Source of the DNA: Meiothermus taiwanensis DSM 14542
GTDB taxonomy: Bacteria; Deinococcota; Deinococci; Deinococcales; Thermaceae
Direction of reading: 5' to 3'
Assembly: GCA_000482765.1 (NCBI GenBank)
Contig: AXWR01000010.1
Span: 1 to 64,000, forward strand
DNA: 64,000 bases
Both the position numbers and the translations under genes were made by a program. Below the pieces are notes generated by a model. It was not told the origin of the DNA and searched no databases. It saw nothing but the letters and a program-made list of their open reading frames with translations. Every line of letters begins with the position of its first letter. The stretch's first letter is position 1. Positions 1-8,895 of this stretch are shown here, piece after piece.

Positions 1-323
1 AGCACATCCTGGGCCCAGGCCAGCATGGCCTCCTGCAAGGCTGCCAACTGCCCATCCAGGAACCAGAAGAAGCGATACATCGTGGCCTGGGCGGGCAGTT
101 TGCGTTGCCCGAAGCGGTTGCGTAGCTTCAGGGTGTTCAGCAGGTACTTCTCCTGATCCCTGATCCAGTGGGCGATGGCCAGGATATTTGTCCGACCGCT
201 GCCCAGGGCCATCAGACTGATCAGCATCAGGTTTTCCCATTCATGCTCGGTCTTCAGATATTCCCTCGGATCGGGTATCTCCGCCAGGTATGGCAAGGGG
301 CTGGGTATCTGTGTGGGATTCAT
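1..323 (-). CDS. ISAs1-family transposase, N-terminal part (cut by window edge)
   Basis: The minus strand reads open from an ATG at 323 to the window edge, about 107 codons. The beginning (IPDPR, then a helical LMLISLMALGSG stretch, then LRNRFGQRKLPAQATMYRFF) has the pattern of the helical domain that precedes the DDE catalytic domain in ISAs1/H-repeat transposases. The catalytic triad would lie outside the window, so intactness cannot be judged. I could not identify a terminal inverted repeat between this gene and the next. It is the only transposase-like gene visible here. Confidence 0.7.
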   Translation of the reverse strand, partial: MNPTQIPSPLPYLAEIPDPREYLKTEHEWENLMLISLMALGSGRTNILAIAHWIRDQEKYLLNTLKLRNRFGQRKLPAQATMYRFFWFLDGQLAALQEAMLAWAQDV

Positions 324-493
324 AGGCTCTTATGATAAAAGCCTGGCTGACACTGGCTTGGGCTGCAAAAGCCAAAGGGTCATCATACTGCCCTCGAGCG
401 CAGCCCAATAGGGACATTTGCTTGGGTACAGATTCACCTACTGCTGCTTTGCTTTTGGTCGTACTTTGAATTTCGAAATAGGAGGAGGTAGGT

Positions 494-1057
494 ATGGCAG
501 CAGCAAGAATCAACACCAACCTGCAGGTTCCCGAGCCCAGGATCACCCGGTTTCTCTTTGCGGATGTGCGGCTCGCGCCCATCTGGCTGGTGCTCAGGGT
601 GTACCTAGGCTGGCAGTGGCTCGAGGCGGGCTGGGGCAAGCTGAATAACCCGGCGTGGGTGGGTGACAAGGCCGGTGTGGCGGTGGGGGGGTTTCTCGAG
701 CGGGCCCTGACCAAGACCACCGGCGACCACCCCGACGTAACCGGCTGGTACGCCTGGTTCATCCAGAACGTGGCCCTGCCCAACAAGGTGCTCTTCAGCT
801 ACCTGGTGACCTTCGGCGAGATCCTGGTAGGACTGGCGCTCATCCTGGGCCTCTTTACCGGTCTGGCGGCCTTCTTCGCCGGCTTTATGAACGCGGCCTT
901 CCTGCTGGCGGGCACGGTAAGCTCGAACCCCTGGATGTTCATCGTGGCGACCTGGCTGGTGCTGGCCTGGCGCACGGCGGGCTATATCGGCCTCGACTAC
1001 TATGTGCTGCCCCGCTTGGGGGTGATGCTCCGGAGGAACGCAGAGCCGGCCTCGTAG
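494..1057 (+). CDS. DoxX-family membrane protein
   Basis: 187 aa, with four hydrophobic segments at about residues 30-45, 95-120, 122-140 and 148-170. The layout (RVYLGWQWLEAGWGKL early, then FGEILVGLALILGL) is that of the DoxX/DoxD family of small quinone-linked membrane proteins. Some members form thiosulfate:quinone oxidoreductase and others only protect against oxidative stress; the substrate here cannot be read. A strong ribosome site (AGGAGG, 481-486) fixes the ATG at 494. A 10-bp palindrome ATTTCGAAAT (470-479) sits just upstream and could be an operator. The gene stands alone and ends in a clear terminator. Confidence 0.75.
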   Translation: MAAARINTNLQVPEPRITRFLFADVRLAPIWLVLRVYLGWQWLEAGWGKLNNPAWVGDKAGVAVGGFLERALTKTTGDHPDVTGWYAWFIQNVALPNKVLFSYLVTFGEILVGLALILGLFTGLAAFFAGFMNAAFLLAGTVSSNPWMFIVATWLVLAWRTAGYIGLDYYVLPRLGVMLRRNAEPAS

Positions 1058-1074
1058 GCCTAGGGCGGGCCTAG

Positions 1075-1103
1075 AACCCCGCGCGTCCGACGCGGGGTTT
1101 TTT
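1075..1103 (+). terminator. Rho-independent terminator after the DoxX gene
   Basis: Arms AACCCCGCG (1075-1083) and CGCGGGGTT (1091-1099) around a 7-nt loop, followed by six T (1098-1103). It overlaps the stop codon of the convergent spoIID-like gene, so it may serve both strands. Confidence 0.85.
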
Positions 1104-2607
1104 AGCGCCGATCTGCATTTAGTGTGGTGAGGGTGGTGCCGGGGTAGAAGTGCTCCAAGATCTGCTGGTAGCCGTACCCCCGCCGGGCCAGCCCCAGCGC
1201 ACCGTACTGGCTCATCCCCACCCCATGCCCAAAGCCCCCACCCCAGAAGGTGAGGCCCAGAAGATTTCCGCGCTCGTCACGTTCCTCTTGCAGGGCAAAG
1301 GCCGCACTGGGCAGGCTGGGGAAGTTGAGGCGTGGTTCCCCTTGCCACAGCTCCAGCCGCACGTCGTTCCCTCCGGTCAAAGCCTTGTCGGGCCGCAGCA
1401 GGCTGCGGATATGCGACTCCCGCTGCACCACATAGCGCCCGGTGGAGGTCTGGATTTCCAGGGCGGTCACGTAGCCGCCGGTGGTGCGCCTCAGCACGGC
1501 GATTTTTTGCAGGCTTCCCAGCTCGAACCCCGGGGCGTCCGGCGAAAGCGGGCCTTCGGGGGTTTGTACGAACTGGGGGGCCAGCCGGGCCCTTTCCGGG
1601 AGGGTGCGGCGCAGGAGGGCCTCGAGCTCCTCCCGGCTCAGCCTGAGCTTCCAGCGCCAGAAAGGTGAGATGGCATCGTAAAAGCCCTCGGGGTTCCAGT
1701 CCTGAAAAAAGGCCAGCGCTTCGCTTTCGCTCTCGAGCGAAACCCGGGCGGGGTTGGTCTGGGAACGGCCCTTCAGGTAGGGTGCGGGGGGCCGATCCAT
1801 CCAGACCTCCTCGATGCTGGCGGTAGCACCGGGGCTGGTGGAGAAGAAAAAGCTCTGGATGGGCCGGCCCTCAAAGGTCAGGATCTGATTGCGGGTGGCC
1901 TCTACCGCAGCGTCGGTGGCGGGGTGGCGGCGGGTTTGGTGGTAGACCTGCTCGCTCGAGGAATCGTCCACATCGGCTCCAAACTGCTTCCAGTAGGTGC
2001 TGGCCTGCTGCCGGACGAAGGCATAGGTGCGGGCTGCCACCGCCTGGGCCTTGAGGGCCTCGGGGTGAAAGTGCGGGGGCATCTCGCTGGGCAGCACCCC
2101 CTTGAGGTAGTCCTGGTAATCCACCCGATTGACCACCAACAGGCCGTTGCTGCGCAGCTCGAGCCAGAGTTCGCCGGGGTACTCCGATAGGCGGTTGGGC
2201 CGGGAGGTGAGCAGGCGGTACAGCACGGGCTGGGCGGGGTTGGCGGCTTTGAGCTGAACCACGCCCTCCAGGGCAAAGGTAAGCCCCTCGAAGGAAGCCA
2301 CCAGACGGCCATTCTGTGGGGTGAAGGTGAGGGGTTTGTCGGCAAAAACCGTTACCACGGGCCGCAGGTTTGCGCGGTCGGGGCCGCTCGAGATCTGTAC
2401 GCTTCCTCCCAGCGGAACCAGGCCCAGGGTAGGGAAGAGGTACTTCGCCTCGAAGGACGCCGCCCCCGGCTGATAAGAAAGCAGCACGCGGATCTCCTGG
2501 CCGCTGGGGGCGGGGGGCGGCGGGGTTTGCTTTGGATTGAGGGTGCCAAACAACAGGGCTGTGACCATGGCAGGTACCAGCAAAAAGGCCAGCTTCATCC
2601 GCGTCAT
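1102..2607 (-). CDS. SpoIID/LytB-domain protein, secreted
   Basis: 501 aa. The start is taken at the ATG at 2607 because AAAGGG lies 5 nt upstream and the protein then begins with a signal-anchor (MKLAFLLVPAMVTALLFG); the frame is open further upstream but that part overlaps recO. Recognisable SpoIID motifs are YLKGVLPSEMPPHFHPEALKAQ, a region beginning AVAARTYAF, and the C-terminal GGGFGHGVGMSQYGALG. SpoIID enzymes are lytic transglycosylases that trim denuded glycan strands. In a non-sporulating thermophile the role is probably wall remodelling. The gene follows recO by 2 bp and should be cotranscribed with it. Confidence 0.88.
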   Translation of the reverse strand: MTRMKLAFLLVPAMVTALLFGTLNPKQTPPPPAPSGQEIRVLLSYQPGAASFEAKYLFPTLGLVPLGGSVQISSGPDRANLRPVVTVFADKPLTFTPQNGRLVASFEGLTFALEGVVQLKAANPAQPVLYRLLTSRPNRLSEYPGELWLELRSNGLLVVNRVDYQDYLKGVLPSEMPPHFHPEALKAQAVAARTYAFVRQQASTYWKQFGADVDDSSSEQVYHQTRRHPATDAAVEATRNQILTFEGRPIQSFFFSTSPGATASIEEVWMDRPPAPYLKGRSQTNPARVSLESESEALAFFQDWNPEGFYDAISPFWRWKLRLSREELEALLRRTLPERARLAPQFVQTPEGPLSPDAPGFELGSLQKIAVLRRTTGGYVTALEIQTSTGRYVVQRESHIRSLLRPDKALTGGNDVRLELWQGEPRLNFPSLPSAAFALQEERDERGNLLGLTFWGGGFGHGVGMSQYGALGLARRGYGYQQILEHFYPGTTLTTLNADRR

Positions 2608-2609
2608 TC

Positions 2610-3308
2610 TTACCCTTTGGTATGAGAACCTGAGAGGAGCTGGGCTGCACCAAGTTCCCCCACGGCATAGCGCACGTGGGCCAGCAAGGCCAGCAGCAGG
2701 CGATCCAGCGGCGCGCCTTCTTCCAGTACCGCAATGGCCTCGCTGCCAGGCAGACGCAGGATGGCAGTTAGGGCCTGTATACCCTCGAGCCCCAGATAAA
2801 CCCCGCCCCGCTCCACCCGCTCGCCATCCAGCAGATACAGGCCCGTGCCCCCCAGGTTGGGGGCCAGCCCCGCGGCTTTGAGGATTCGCCAGCCAGCCCA
2901 CAGCAGAGCGATGCGGGGGTTGGGGTGTTTGGCGATGCCTTTCAGCCCCGAGGTGAGCAAAGGCCAGATTTTGCCGCCTACCTCGGGGGATGCGATGCGA
3001 AAAGCCAGCTCGGCCAGGTAGCTGGCATAGGGGAAGCGTGTGGGGGCCTCGAGCCCCTCGAGCCGCCCCACCAGCTCCACCTGGGTGAGGGTGGGGAGGT
3101 CGTTGCCGGGCTTCTGATAGACCTGGTACCGGAGGTGGTGAAACAGCGAGAGCCGCCCGCTGCGCCCGGTGGGCCGCAGGGCTTTGCGGGCGATGGCCTG
3201 GGCTGCGCCTTCCGGCCCCACAAACGAGAGAATCACATCGCCGGCCGGGAGCGGTTTGCGCCCTACCACCAGTCCTTCGCTGAGCCGATAGCGTTCCACT
3301 GCCCTCAT
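2610..3308 (-). CDS. recO: DNA repair protein RecO
   Basis: 232 aa from the ATG at 3308. The frame stays open upstream to 3635, but that segment is low-complexity and lies antisense to another gene, so I exclude it. The N-terminus (RLSEGLVVGRKPLPAGDVILSFVG) fits the RecO OB-fold, followed by SLFHHLRYQVYQKPGNDLPTLTQVELV and a helical C-terminal half. No CxxC zinc site is visible, so this is a zinc-less variant. RecO loads RecA at gaps with RecR. The ribosome site is weak. The stop lies 2 bp before the SpoIID gene. Confidence 0.8.
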   Translation of the reverse strand: MRAVERYRLSEGLVVGRKPLPAGDVILSFVGPEGAAQAIARKALRPTGRSGRLSLFHHLRYQVYQKPGNDLPTLTQVELVGRLEGLEAPTRFPYASYLAELAFRIASPEVGGKIWPLLTSGLKGIAKHPNPRIALLWAGWRILKAAGLAPNLGGTGLYLLDGERVERGGVYLGLEGIQALTAILRLPGSEAIAVLEEGAPLDRLLLALLAHVRYAVGELGAAQLLSGSHTKG

Positions 3309-3416
3309 GGTACGTGAGCAGAGCACCGATTGGGATAAGGCCGGGTGGGGTGGCTGCGGATCGTTTTCATCCGAAAGGGGGATGAAGCCAGCCGGCATTG
3401 TGCTATCCTGAGCCTT

Positions 3417-3653
3417 ATGAACGAGCGGTCGTTGCAGGACATCCTCGAGTGGGTGGTGTTGGGCCTCCTGATAGCTGTAGCGGCACTGGTAGTACTGTGG
3501 GTGGGGGGTTGGCTTTTCACTTTCCTGGGCACCATTCTCAAGGGGCTGGCCGGTATTGTCTGGGCGCTGCTGCGGGTGTTGGTGCCGGTGCTGATTGTAG
3601 CCGCGGTGGTTTACTTTGTGATGCGCTTTATTCAAAAGCCCAAAACGGCTTGA
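3417..3653 (+). CDS. Two-helix membrane peptide of unknown function
   Basis: 78 aa from the ATG at 3417. After a short polar start (MNERSLQDILEW) come three closely packed hydrophobic stretches, read best as two or three membrane helices (residues about 13-33, 35-50, 52-70), and a basic tail (RFIQKPKTA). TATCCT about 9 nt upstream of the ATG could be the -10 box of a leaderless transcript. It is divergent from recO. No family is recognised. The frame is open upstream to 3345 but that would add a polar segment without a ribosome site. Confidence 0.55.
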   Translation: MNERSLQDILEWVVLGLLIAVAALVVLWVGGWLFTFLGTILKGLAGIVWALLRVLVPVLIVAAVVYFVMRFIQKPKTA

Positions 3654-3818
3654 AGGACTTTCTAGAATAGCCCATCGGTAGAGTCGTCCTGACCCTACCG
3701 ACTGCTATTGCACCCAGCCCAGGGGGCTGCTCTGCTGCCTGGAGCAGTGCGAGCCACAGTAAGCTTCGACCGCGCAGGACTTGTGCGCATTCCGCCAGTA
3801 TCGTTTGCTTTTGATAGT

Positions 3819-3914
3819 CTAGAGCGTTTCCCACGAGTACCCAGTACAGCGTTTTTTGCTGTATGTGGATAAGTTGCTCGCTACCGTGGGGCGAGTAATT
3901 GCGGAAACGCGATA
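3819..3914. repeat. Dispersed palindromic repeat R2, copy a
   Basis: Begins CTAGAGCGTTTCCCAC and ends GCGGAAACGCGATA, so the ends are inverted repeats (GCGTTTCC/GGAAACGC). Two internal hairpins are visible (ACAGC/GCTGT and CTCGC/GCGAG). Aligns over its whole length with 8493-8590 and, with an internal deletion, with 42330-42394. It fills most of the convergent gap after the membrane peptide and before the 3' end of xylB. The remainder of 3654-4000 shows no gene. Confidence 0.85.
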
Positions 3915-3957
3915 AACGATACTGTCGATCGGATTGAATTTTTCACTTTATGAAACC

Positions 3958-4013
3958 GGATTCAAAAAGACAGTTATCCAGAGCAAAGACCTCCAGGTGG
4001 TTAGTTTTTGTAT
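3958..4013. repeat. Dispersed palindromic repeat R1, copy a
   Basis: Starts GGATTCAAAAAGA and continues ATCCAGAGCAAAGACCTCCA, matching the orientation of the copy at 28430-28488. Its diverged right end runs over the last codons of xylB, so the repeat seems to supply the LYKN C-terminus and stop codon of that gene. Confidence 0.7.
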
Positions 4014-5464
4014 AGCTCGAGCACCTTTTCTACCGCCTGGGCATAGGCTTTGCGGAGGGCCTCAAGGCCCTCCAGCGGGGGGGTGGCGGGCTGCTCACTG
4101 GGAGCCGTGGCCTCCAGGGCCTCGCGGAGGCTGGGATACACCCCGGCCCCCACCAGGGCCAGAATTCCGGCGCCCCGTGCTGCGCCCTCATCCCCCACCA
4201 CCCGGTGGATGGGAACCCCCAGGGCCCCGCCCACCAGCGCCAGCCACAGATCGGAGGCCGAGCCGCCCCCGGTGGCCAGCAGCCGCTGGGCCTTGGCCAG
4301 GGGGCGCATCACCCGGTAGACCTCGCCCAGGCTCAGGGCCACCCCTTCCAGCACGGCGCGCACCAGGTGGCCCCGGCGGTGGGCCAGCGAGAGGCCCAGG
4401 AAGGCCCCGCGCAGGTGGGGGGACAGGTAAGGGCTGCGCTCCCCGGCCAGAAAGGGCAGAAAGTACAGGCCCTCACAGCCCAGGGGGGCCTGGCGGGCCT
4501 CCTCGAGCAGGGTTTCCAGGCCCACCTCGGGAAAGAGGCCCCGCAGCCACTCCAGGCTGCCCGCCGCGCTGAGCGTCACCCCCAGCAGGTGGTACCCCCC
4601 GTCGGCGTGGGCAAACAGGTGCACCCGGCCCTCGGGCTCGGGGGTGGGCTGCTCGGTGGGGATGAAGATCACCCCGCTGGTGCCCAGGGAGAGGCTGCCC
4701 ACCCCCGCGCGGTAACGCGAGACCCCCAGGCCCAGGGCCGCGGCGGCGTTGTCGCCGGCCCCGGCCACCACCGGGAGGCCCGCCTTGAGCCCGGTGGCCT
4801 GGGCCCAGGCCGGGCTCAGGTGCCCCACCACCCGCTGGCTTTCACCCACCTCGGGGAAAAGGTCGGGGGAAAGCGAGAGGGCTTGCAGAACCTCGCGATC
4901 CCAGCTTTTTTGGGCTAAGTTCAGGGCCCCCACGCCCGAGGCATCGGAGTACTCGCTGGATAGGGCGCCGGTTAGTAGGAAGGCCAGGTAGTCCTTGGGT
5001 AGCAAGACCTTATAGAGCCGGCGAAATAGCTCGGGGTGCTGGTTTCTCAGCCAGAGCAGCTTGGGGAGCTGGAAGCCGGTCACCGCCGGGTTGCCGGTGC
5101 GCCGGATGAGCTCGCTGCGCGGGATGGCCTGTTCGATCTGCTCGACCTCGCGGGCGGTGCGCTGGTCGTTCCAGAGCGGGGCCGGGCCCAGGGGGTTCCC
5201 GGCTTTGTCCAGGAACACCGCCCCGTGCATCTGGCCCGAAAGCCCGATGCCCACCACCTCGGCGCCCGGCAGCTGCTCGCAGAGGGCGCGCAGGGCTTCC
5301 TGGGCGGCGCGGGCCCAGTCCAGGGGGTCTTGCTCGGTCCAGCCGGGGCGGGGGGTGTGGAGGGGGTAGGCCGCCCGGGCCTCGGCCACCTTCTGGCCCC
5401 TGGCATCCAGTGCCACCGCCTTGAGGCCGCTGGTGCCCAGGTCGAGGCCCAGCACCAGGCTCAT
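4001..5464 (-). CDS. xylB: Xylulokinase
   Basis: 487 aa, the usual length for the family. FGGY-kinase motifs are in order: [13 protein letters not shown] at residues 7-19 (phosphate loop), [13 protein letters not shown] near 73, WNDQRT near 98 (substrate loop), [11 protein letters not shown] near 235 and [11 protein letters not shown] near 395. It phosphorylates D-xylulose to xylulose 5-phosphate for the pentose phosphate pathway. It overlaps xylA by 4 bp (ATGA), so the two are translationally coupled. The 3' end lies in repeat R1a. Confidence 0.95.
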   Translation of the reverse strand: MSLVLGLDLGTSGLKAVALDARGQKVAEARAAYPLHTPRPGWTEQDPLDWARAAQEALRALCEQLPGAEVVGIGLSGQMHGAVFLDKAGNPLGPAPLWNDQRTAREVEQIEQAIPRSELIRRTGNPAVTGFQLPKLLWLRNQHPELFRRLYKVLLPKDYLAFLLTGALSSEYSDASGVGALNLAQKSWDREVLQALSLSPDLFPEVGESQRVVGHLSPAWAQATGLKAGLPVVAGAGDNAAAALGLGVSRYRAGVGSLSLGTSGVIFIPTEQPTPEPEGRVHLFAHADGGYHLLGVTLSAAGSLEWLRGLFPEVGLETLLEEARQAPLGCEGLYFLPFLAGERSPYLSPHLRGAFLGLSLAHRRGHLVRAVLEGVALSLGEVYRVMRPLAKAQRLLATGGGSASDLWLALVGGALGVPIHRVVGDEGAARGAGILALVGAGVYPSLREALEATAPSEQPATPPLEGLEALRKAYAQAVEKVLELYKN

Positions 5465-6621
5465 CCCCGTACCCCCAGCAGGTGTTCTACCGCGAGCTGA
5501 TCGAGCTGCTCCAGGGCATAACCGCGGCTGCGGCGGGCCTCGGGCAGCTCGAGCTGCTTGAGCCGCTGGGCTTTTTCCCGGCTGTAGGCCCCCAGCAGGG
5601 CCTGAGGCTCGGGGTCGGCCTGGTAGTAGGCCTCGAGCAAAGCCTGCACCTCGGGGTCGGCCCGGAAGGCCTGGGCTTTCTCCTTCAGAATCAGGTAGGT
5701 GCGCATGCAGCCCTTAGCAAAGGCCCAGACCCCGGCCTCGTCCTCGGTGCGCAGGGCGTGGGCGTCGAAGTGGCGGGGGCCGTCGTAACCGCTGGCCTCG
5801 AGCAGATCCACCAGGAAGAACGCGGCCTTGAGGTTCTCCGAGCCAAAGCGCAGATCCTGGTCGAAGCGGCTCATGCGCTGGTCGTTCAGGTCGATGTGGA
5901 AGAGCTTGCCCATATCGAGAATCTGGGCCACCGCGTGCACGAAGTTGAGCCCGGCCATGGTCTCGTGGGCGAACTCGGGGTTGAGGCCAAAGCGCTGCGG
6001 GTGCTTCAGGGTGCCGATCAGGGCCAGCATGCTGCCCACGGTGGGCAGGTAGATGTCGCCTCGCGGCTCATTGGGCTTGGGCTCCAGGGCAAAGCGGTAG
6101 TTGTAGCCCTGCTCCTCCGCATATTCGGCCATAAAGTCGAGGGCCTCGCGGAACCAACCCCATACCCGCGGGGCCTTGCCGGTGGCGTCCACCTCGGCCC
6201 CCTCCCGCCCCGGCCAGACCACATAGATCTGGGCCCCCAGCTCGGCGCCCAGGTCGAGGGTCTCGAGGCTCTTCTTCAGGGCGTAGGCCCGCACCCAGGG
6301 ATCGGGGCTGGTCAGGGCCCCATCCTTGAAGGCCGGGTCGGAGAAGAGGTTGGCGGTGACCATGGGCACCTTAAGGCCGGTCTCCTGCAGGGCCTTCTTG
6401 AAGCGGCGCAGGATGGCCTCGCGCTCGGCGGGGGGCGTGCCGCGGGGAATCAGGTCTTCGTCGTGCAGGTTGACCCCGTAGGCCCCCAGCTCGGCCAGCT
6501 TGTGTACCACGTAGTCGGGCTCGAGCCGTTCCCGCACAGCCTCGCCAAAGGGGTCGCGCCCGATGTTGCCTACCGTCCAAAGGCCAAAGGTGAACTTGTG
6601 CTCGGGTCTGGGTTCGTACAT
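5461..6621 (-). CDS. xylA: Xylose isomerase
   Basis: 386 aa, the short class I type. It converts D-xylose to D-xylulose and needs two divalent metals. Metal and catalytic motifs are visible: NLHDEDLIP (catalytic His near 53), [35 protein letters not shown] near 180, NPEFAHETM near 215 and FHIDLNDQR near 240 with DQDLRFG after it. It sits between xylR and xylB, overlapping each by 1-4 bp, so all three are read as one transcript started upstream of xylR. Confidence 0.96.
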   Translation of the reverse strand: MYEPRPEHKFTFGLWTVGNIGRDPFGEAVRERLEPDYVVHKLAELGAYGVNLHDEDLIPRGTPPAEREAILRRFKKALQETGLKVPMVTANLFSDPAFKDGALTSPDPWVRAYALKKSLETLDLGAELGAQIYVVWPGREGAEVDATGKAPRVWGWFREALDFMAEYAEEQGYNYRFALEPKPNEPRGDIYLPTVGSMLALIGTLKHPQRFGLNPEFAHETMAGLNFVHAVAQILDMGKLFHIDLNDQRMSRFDQDLRFGSENLKAAFFLVDLLEASGYDGPRHFDAHALRTEDEAGVWAFAKGCMRTYLILKEKAQAFRADPEVQALLEAYYQADPEPQALLGAYSREKAQRLKQLELPEARRSRGYALEQLDQLAVEHLLGVRG

Positions 6622-7742
6622 TATGCCTCCTCGTAGCTCATCTGCTCTATAAACACATCGGCGGCCAGCGCGCCCACCCCCAGCAGGGCGGCCTCGCGGC
6701 CCAGGGGCGAGACGGTGATCTGCGCGGGGTCGTGCACCGCCAGGGCATAGCGGGGAAGCCGGGCCTGCACCGCTTCCAGCAGGGCTTCACCGGTGGCCTC
6801 GATGAGGGGCCCGCCCAGCACGATGCGTTCGGGGTCGAGGGTGGCCAGCACCATGGCCGAGAGCTGGGCCAGCCGCTCGGCCATCTCCTGCAGGCGGGCT
6901 GGGCTGGGGTCTTCCTGCCAGCGGCGGTAGCTCAGGAAAGCCTCGGCGCAGCCCCGTTTGCCGCAGCGGCAGGGGGGGCCTTCCGGGTCGAGGGGGATGT
7001 GCCCCACCTCGCCGGCGTGGAAGCGGGCCCCGTGGTACACCTTGCGCTCCACCACCACCCCGCCCCCCACGCCCACCCCCAGGTTCAGGTAGACGCAGTG
7101 CTCGAGGGCCAGCCCCCCCAGGGCGTACAGCCCGTAGGCGGCTGCGTTGGCCTCGTTTTCCACAACGGCCGGGATCCCCACCAGGCCCAACGACCGCAGG
7201 GCCTCCTGGAAGCGCTCGAGCAGCGGCAGGTCGGCCCAGCCCAGGTTGGGGGCCAGGGTCAGGTGGCCCTGGGCGGGCTCGAGCAGCCCCGGCAGGGCAA
7301 GGCCCGCCGAGAGCACCCGCACCCCCGCCAGCAGCGGGGCGGTGTGCTGCTGGAGCAGGGCCAGGGCCTCGTCCAGTTGCATGGGGGCCGGGGGCAGCAC
7401 CACCCGGGCCCGCACCTCGCCCTTCAGGTTCAGAAGGGCCACGGCCATCCGGTCTACGTCGATTTCCCAGGCCAGCGCCAGGTGGCGCTTCTCTTCGACC
7501 TCGAGGGCCACCGAGGGGCGGCCCTGGCCTGTGGGGGGCAGGGGGCGCTCGGTCAGGAGGCCCTCGTTCAACAGCTCGGCCACCACCTCGGTCACCGCCG
7601 AGGGCGAGAGGCCCAGCTTGCGGGCCAGCTTGAGGCGGGAGATGCCGGCCTCGGCCCGGATGGCCTGCAGGATGCGTGCGCGGTGCCAGCGCCGTAATTG
7701 CCGTGTGCTGCCCAGGGGGGTGTGCTCGAGGTACTTAGGCAT
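6621..7742 (-). CDS. xylR: ROK-family transcriptional regulator of xylose genes
   Basis: 373 aa. An N-terminal winged helix-turn-helix (residues about 22-75: [20 protein letters not shown], then [16 protein letters not shown]) precedes a ROK sugar-kinase-like domain. The family zinc site [10 protein letters not shown] is intact near residue 247, and [12 protein letters not shown] gives the phosphate-loop region. ROK repressors of this type bind xylose or glucose and release the operator. It is the first gene of xylR-xylA-xylB, so autoregulation is likely. A 21-bp inverted repeat lies 30 bp upstream. Assignment to xylose is from context. Confidence 0.88.
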   Translation of the reverse strand: MPKYLEHTPLGSTRQLRRWHRARILQAIRAEAGISRLKLARKLGLSPSAVTEVVAELLNEGLLTERPLPPTGQGRPSVALEVEEKRHLALAWEIDVDRMAVALLNLKGEVRARVVLPPAPMQLDEALALLQQHTAPLLAGVRVLSAGLALPGLLEPAQGHLTLAPNLGWADLPLLERFQEALRSLGLVGIPAVVENEANAAAYGLYALGGLALEHCVYLNLGVGVGGGVVVERKVYHGARFHAGEVGHIPLDPEGPPCRCGKRGCAEAFLSYRRWQEDPSPARLQEMAERLAQLSAMVLATLDPERIVLGGPLIEATGEALLEAVQARLPRYALAVHDPAQITVSPLGREAALLGVGALAADVFIEQMSYEEA

Positions 7743-7772
7743 CCTGCATGCTCCGTTAAGGCTTTCCGCTAT

Positions 7773-7793
7773 TTATTTCCCGACTCAAAATAA
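7773..7793. promoter_or_regulatory. Candidate XylR operator
   Basis: TTATTT-N9-AAATAA, a perfect inverted repeat in an AT-rich patch about 30 bp upstream of the xylR start and about 100 bp from the divergent DUF305 gene. Position and symmetry fit a dimeric ROK repressor. No experiment or second copy supports it here. Confidence 0.45.
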
Positions 7794-7858
7794 CAACTTT
7801 TGCACGGGGTGTCAATCAAAGCCGTGTCGGCTCGAGGCAATCGGTGCATCGGTTACCT

Positions 7859-7885
7859 TTGTTATGCAGCCGCGGTGGCTAGAAT
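7859..7885 (+). promoter_or_regulatory. Promoter of DUF305 gene
   Basis: TTGTTA (7859-7864) and TAGAAT (7880-7885) with a 15-bp spacer. The -10 box ends 8 nt before the ATG at 7894, the spacing of a leaderless transcript. Confidence 0.5.
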
Positions 7886-7893
7886 CGGAATTC

Positions 7894-8496
7894 ATGCAGG
7901 CTACCCCGCTGCTGCACAGACTGTTCAGGTGGGGCCTGGTTGGGCTGGTGCTGGGCGTGCTGGGCTTGCTGCTGGCCCAGCCGCTTACGCCCGAGGGGCG
8001 CTTTGCCCTGGCCATGATTCCCCACCATGCCCAGGCGGTTGAACTGGCTAAAATTCTGGAGCCTCGAGCCACCGATCAGAACCTGCGCTATTTTGCCCAG
8101 GATGTGGCCCAGACCCAGGCCGCCCAGATCGCCCAGATGCGGCGCTGGCTGCCGTGGTGGCGGCAGCTCACGATTGGTTTTGAACGCCCCAGCCCCCAGG
8201 CCGCTGCTGCCATGGGCATGGCCTCGCAGCAAGAGATTGCCGAGCTGCTGGCCCTGCAGGGCCGCGAGGCCGAGATCAGGTTTTTGCAGCTTATGATTCG
8301 GCACCACCAGGGGGCGCTGCCCATGATTGAGCAGGGTCTGGCCGAGGTGCAGTCCCCAGGCCTCTCGCGCCGGCTTATCGAGGCCATGGGCCAGAGCCAG
8401 GCGGGTGAAATTCAAACGATGAAACGCTGGTTGCTCGAGCGCGGGGGAACGCTCCTTCCCTTTGATCCCACCACCCTGCCCATGCATAACCACTAG
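7894..8496 (+). CDS. DUF305 protein, membrane-anchored or exported
   Basis: 200 aa from the ATG at 7894; an upstream in-frame ATG at 7864 lies inside the promoter and is less likely. An N-terminal hydrophobic segment (RLFRWGLVGLVLGVLGLLLAQP) is a signal or anchor. The DUF305 signature is duplicated: MIPHHAQAVELA near residue 45 and MIRHHQGALPMIEQG near 130, giving His pairs in a four-helix ferritin-like fold. The family often occurs with copper or redox genes and may bind metal. The stop codon TAG lies within the first bases of repeat R2b. Confidence 0.85.
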   Translation: MQATPLLHRLFRWGLVGLVLGVLGLLLAQPLTPEGRFALAMIPHHAQAVELAKILEPRATDQNLRYFAQDVAQTQAAQIAQMRRWLPWWRQLTIGFERPSPQAAAAMGMASQQEIAELLALQGREAEIRFLQLMIRHHQGALPMIEQGLAEVQSPGLSRRLIEAMGQSQAGEIQTMKRWLLERGGTLLPFDPTTLPMHNH

Positions 8497-8590
8497 AGCG
8501 TTTCCCACACATACCCAGCACAGCGTATTTAGCTGTACTGGGTAAATTGCCTGCCACCGTGGGGCAGGTAATTGTGGAAACGCGATAAGC
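8493..8590. repeat. Dispersed palindromic repeat R2, copy b
   Basis: CTAGAGCGTTTCCCAC at the left, GTGGAAACGCGATAAGCG at the right. Internal arms TACCCAG/CTGGGTA and GCCTGCC/GGCAGGT form two hairpins; the second arm pair differs from copy a but keeps pairing. It starts on the stop codon of the DUF305 gene. Confidence 0.88.
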
Positions 8591-8708
8591 GCCGCGGTCT
8601 AGCCGCCTGGTGAGCGGGCTGCAGCCAGGCCACCGCTGGATGATGTCCACAAGCCCTGGATACCCAAAACTAGGACGGCAATGCGAATCCATAGAGGGCG
8701 AAGGTGAA

Positions 8709-8764
8709 GGATTCAAAAAGATGGCCTCTGGGGGGTCTTTGCTTTGGATGATTATCTTTTCCGC
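8709..8764. repeat. Dispersed palindromic repeat R1, copy b
   Basis: Starts GGATTCAAAAAGATGG and ends GATTATCTTTTCC; the right arm is complementary to the left except for its last bases. The stretch 8591-8708 between R2b and this copy shows no gene. Confidence 0.82.
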
Positions 8765-8771
8765 TATAAGG

Positions 8772-8794
8772 CCGGCCCTGTAGAACAGGGCCGG
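8772..8794 (+). other. Strong GC hairpin upstream of ctaA
   Basis: CCGGCCCTG (8772-8780), loop TAGAA, CAGGGCCGG (8786-8794). No T-tract follows on the plus strand, so it is not a standard terminator. A 12-bp perfect palindrome GGACAATTGTCC lies at 8819-8830, 65 bp before the ctaA start, and may be a regulator site. Confidence 0.5.
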
Positions 8795-8895
8795 TGGGTC
8801 TGGGCCCTGCGCCTGCCGGGACAATTGTCCTAATGGTGCATCCTGGGGCCTTCTGGCAGAATAAAGGCACTGCCCCCAGGGGGGGTCTTTTCCTT

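Noticed and set aside
324-480. Terminal inverted repeat of the left-edge insertion sequence
   Set aside because: No sequence here can be matched to an end without the other end of the element.
5482-6636. Long plus-strand open frame (384 codons) opposite xylA
   Set aside because: Mirror frame of GC-rich coding DNA. It is rich in Gly, Gln, Val and His, has no family motif, and xylA on the other strand is certain.
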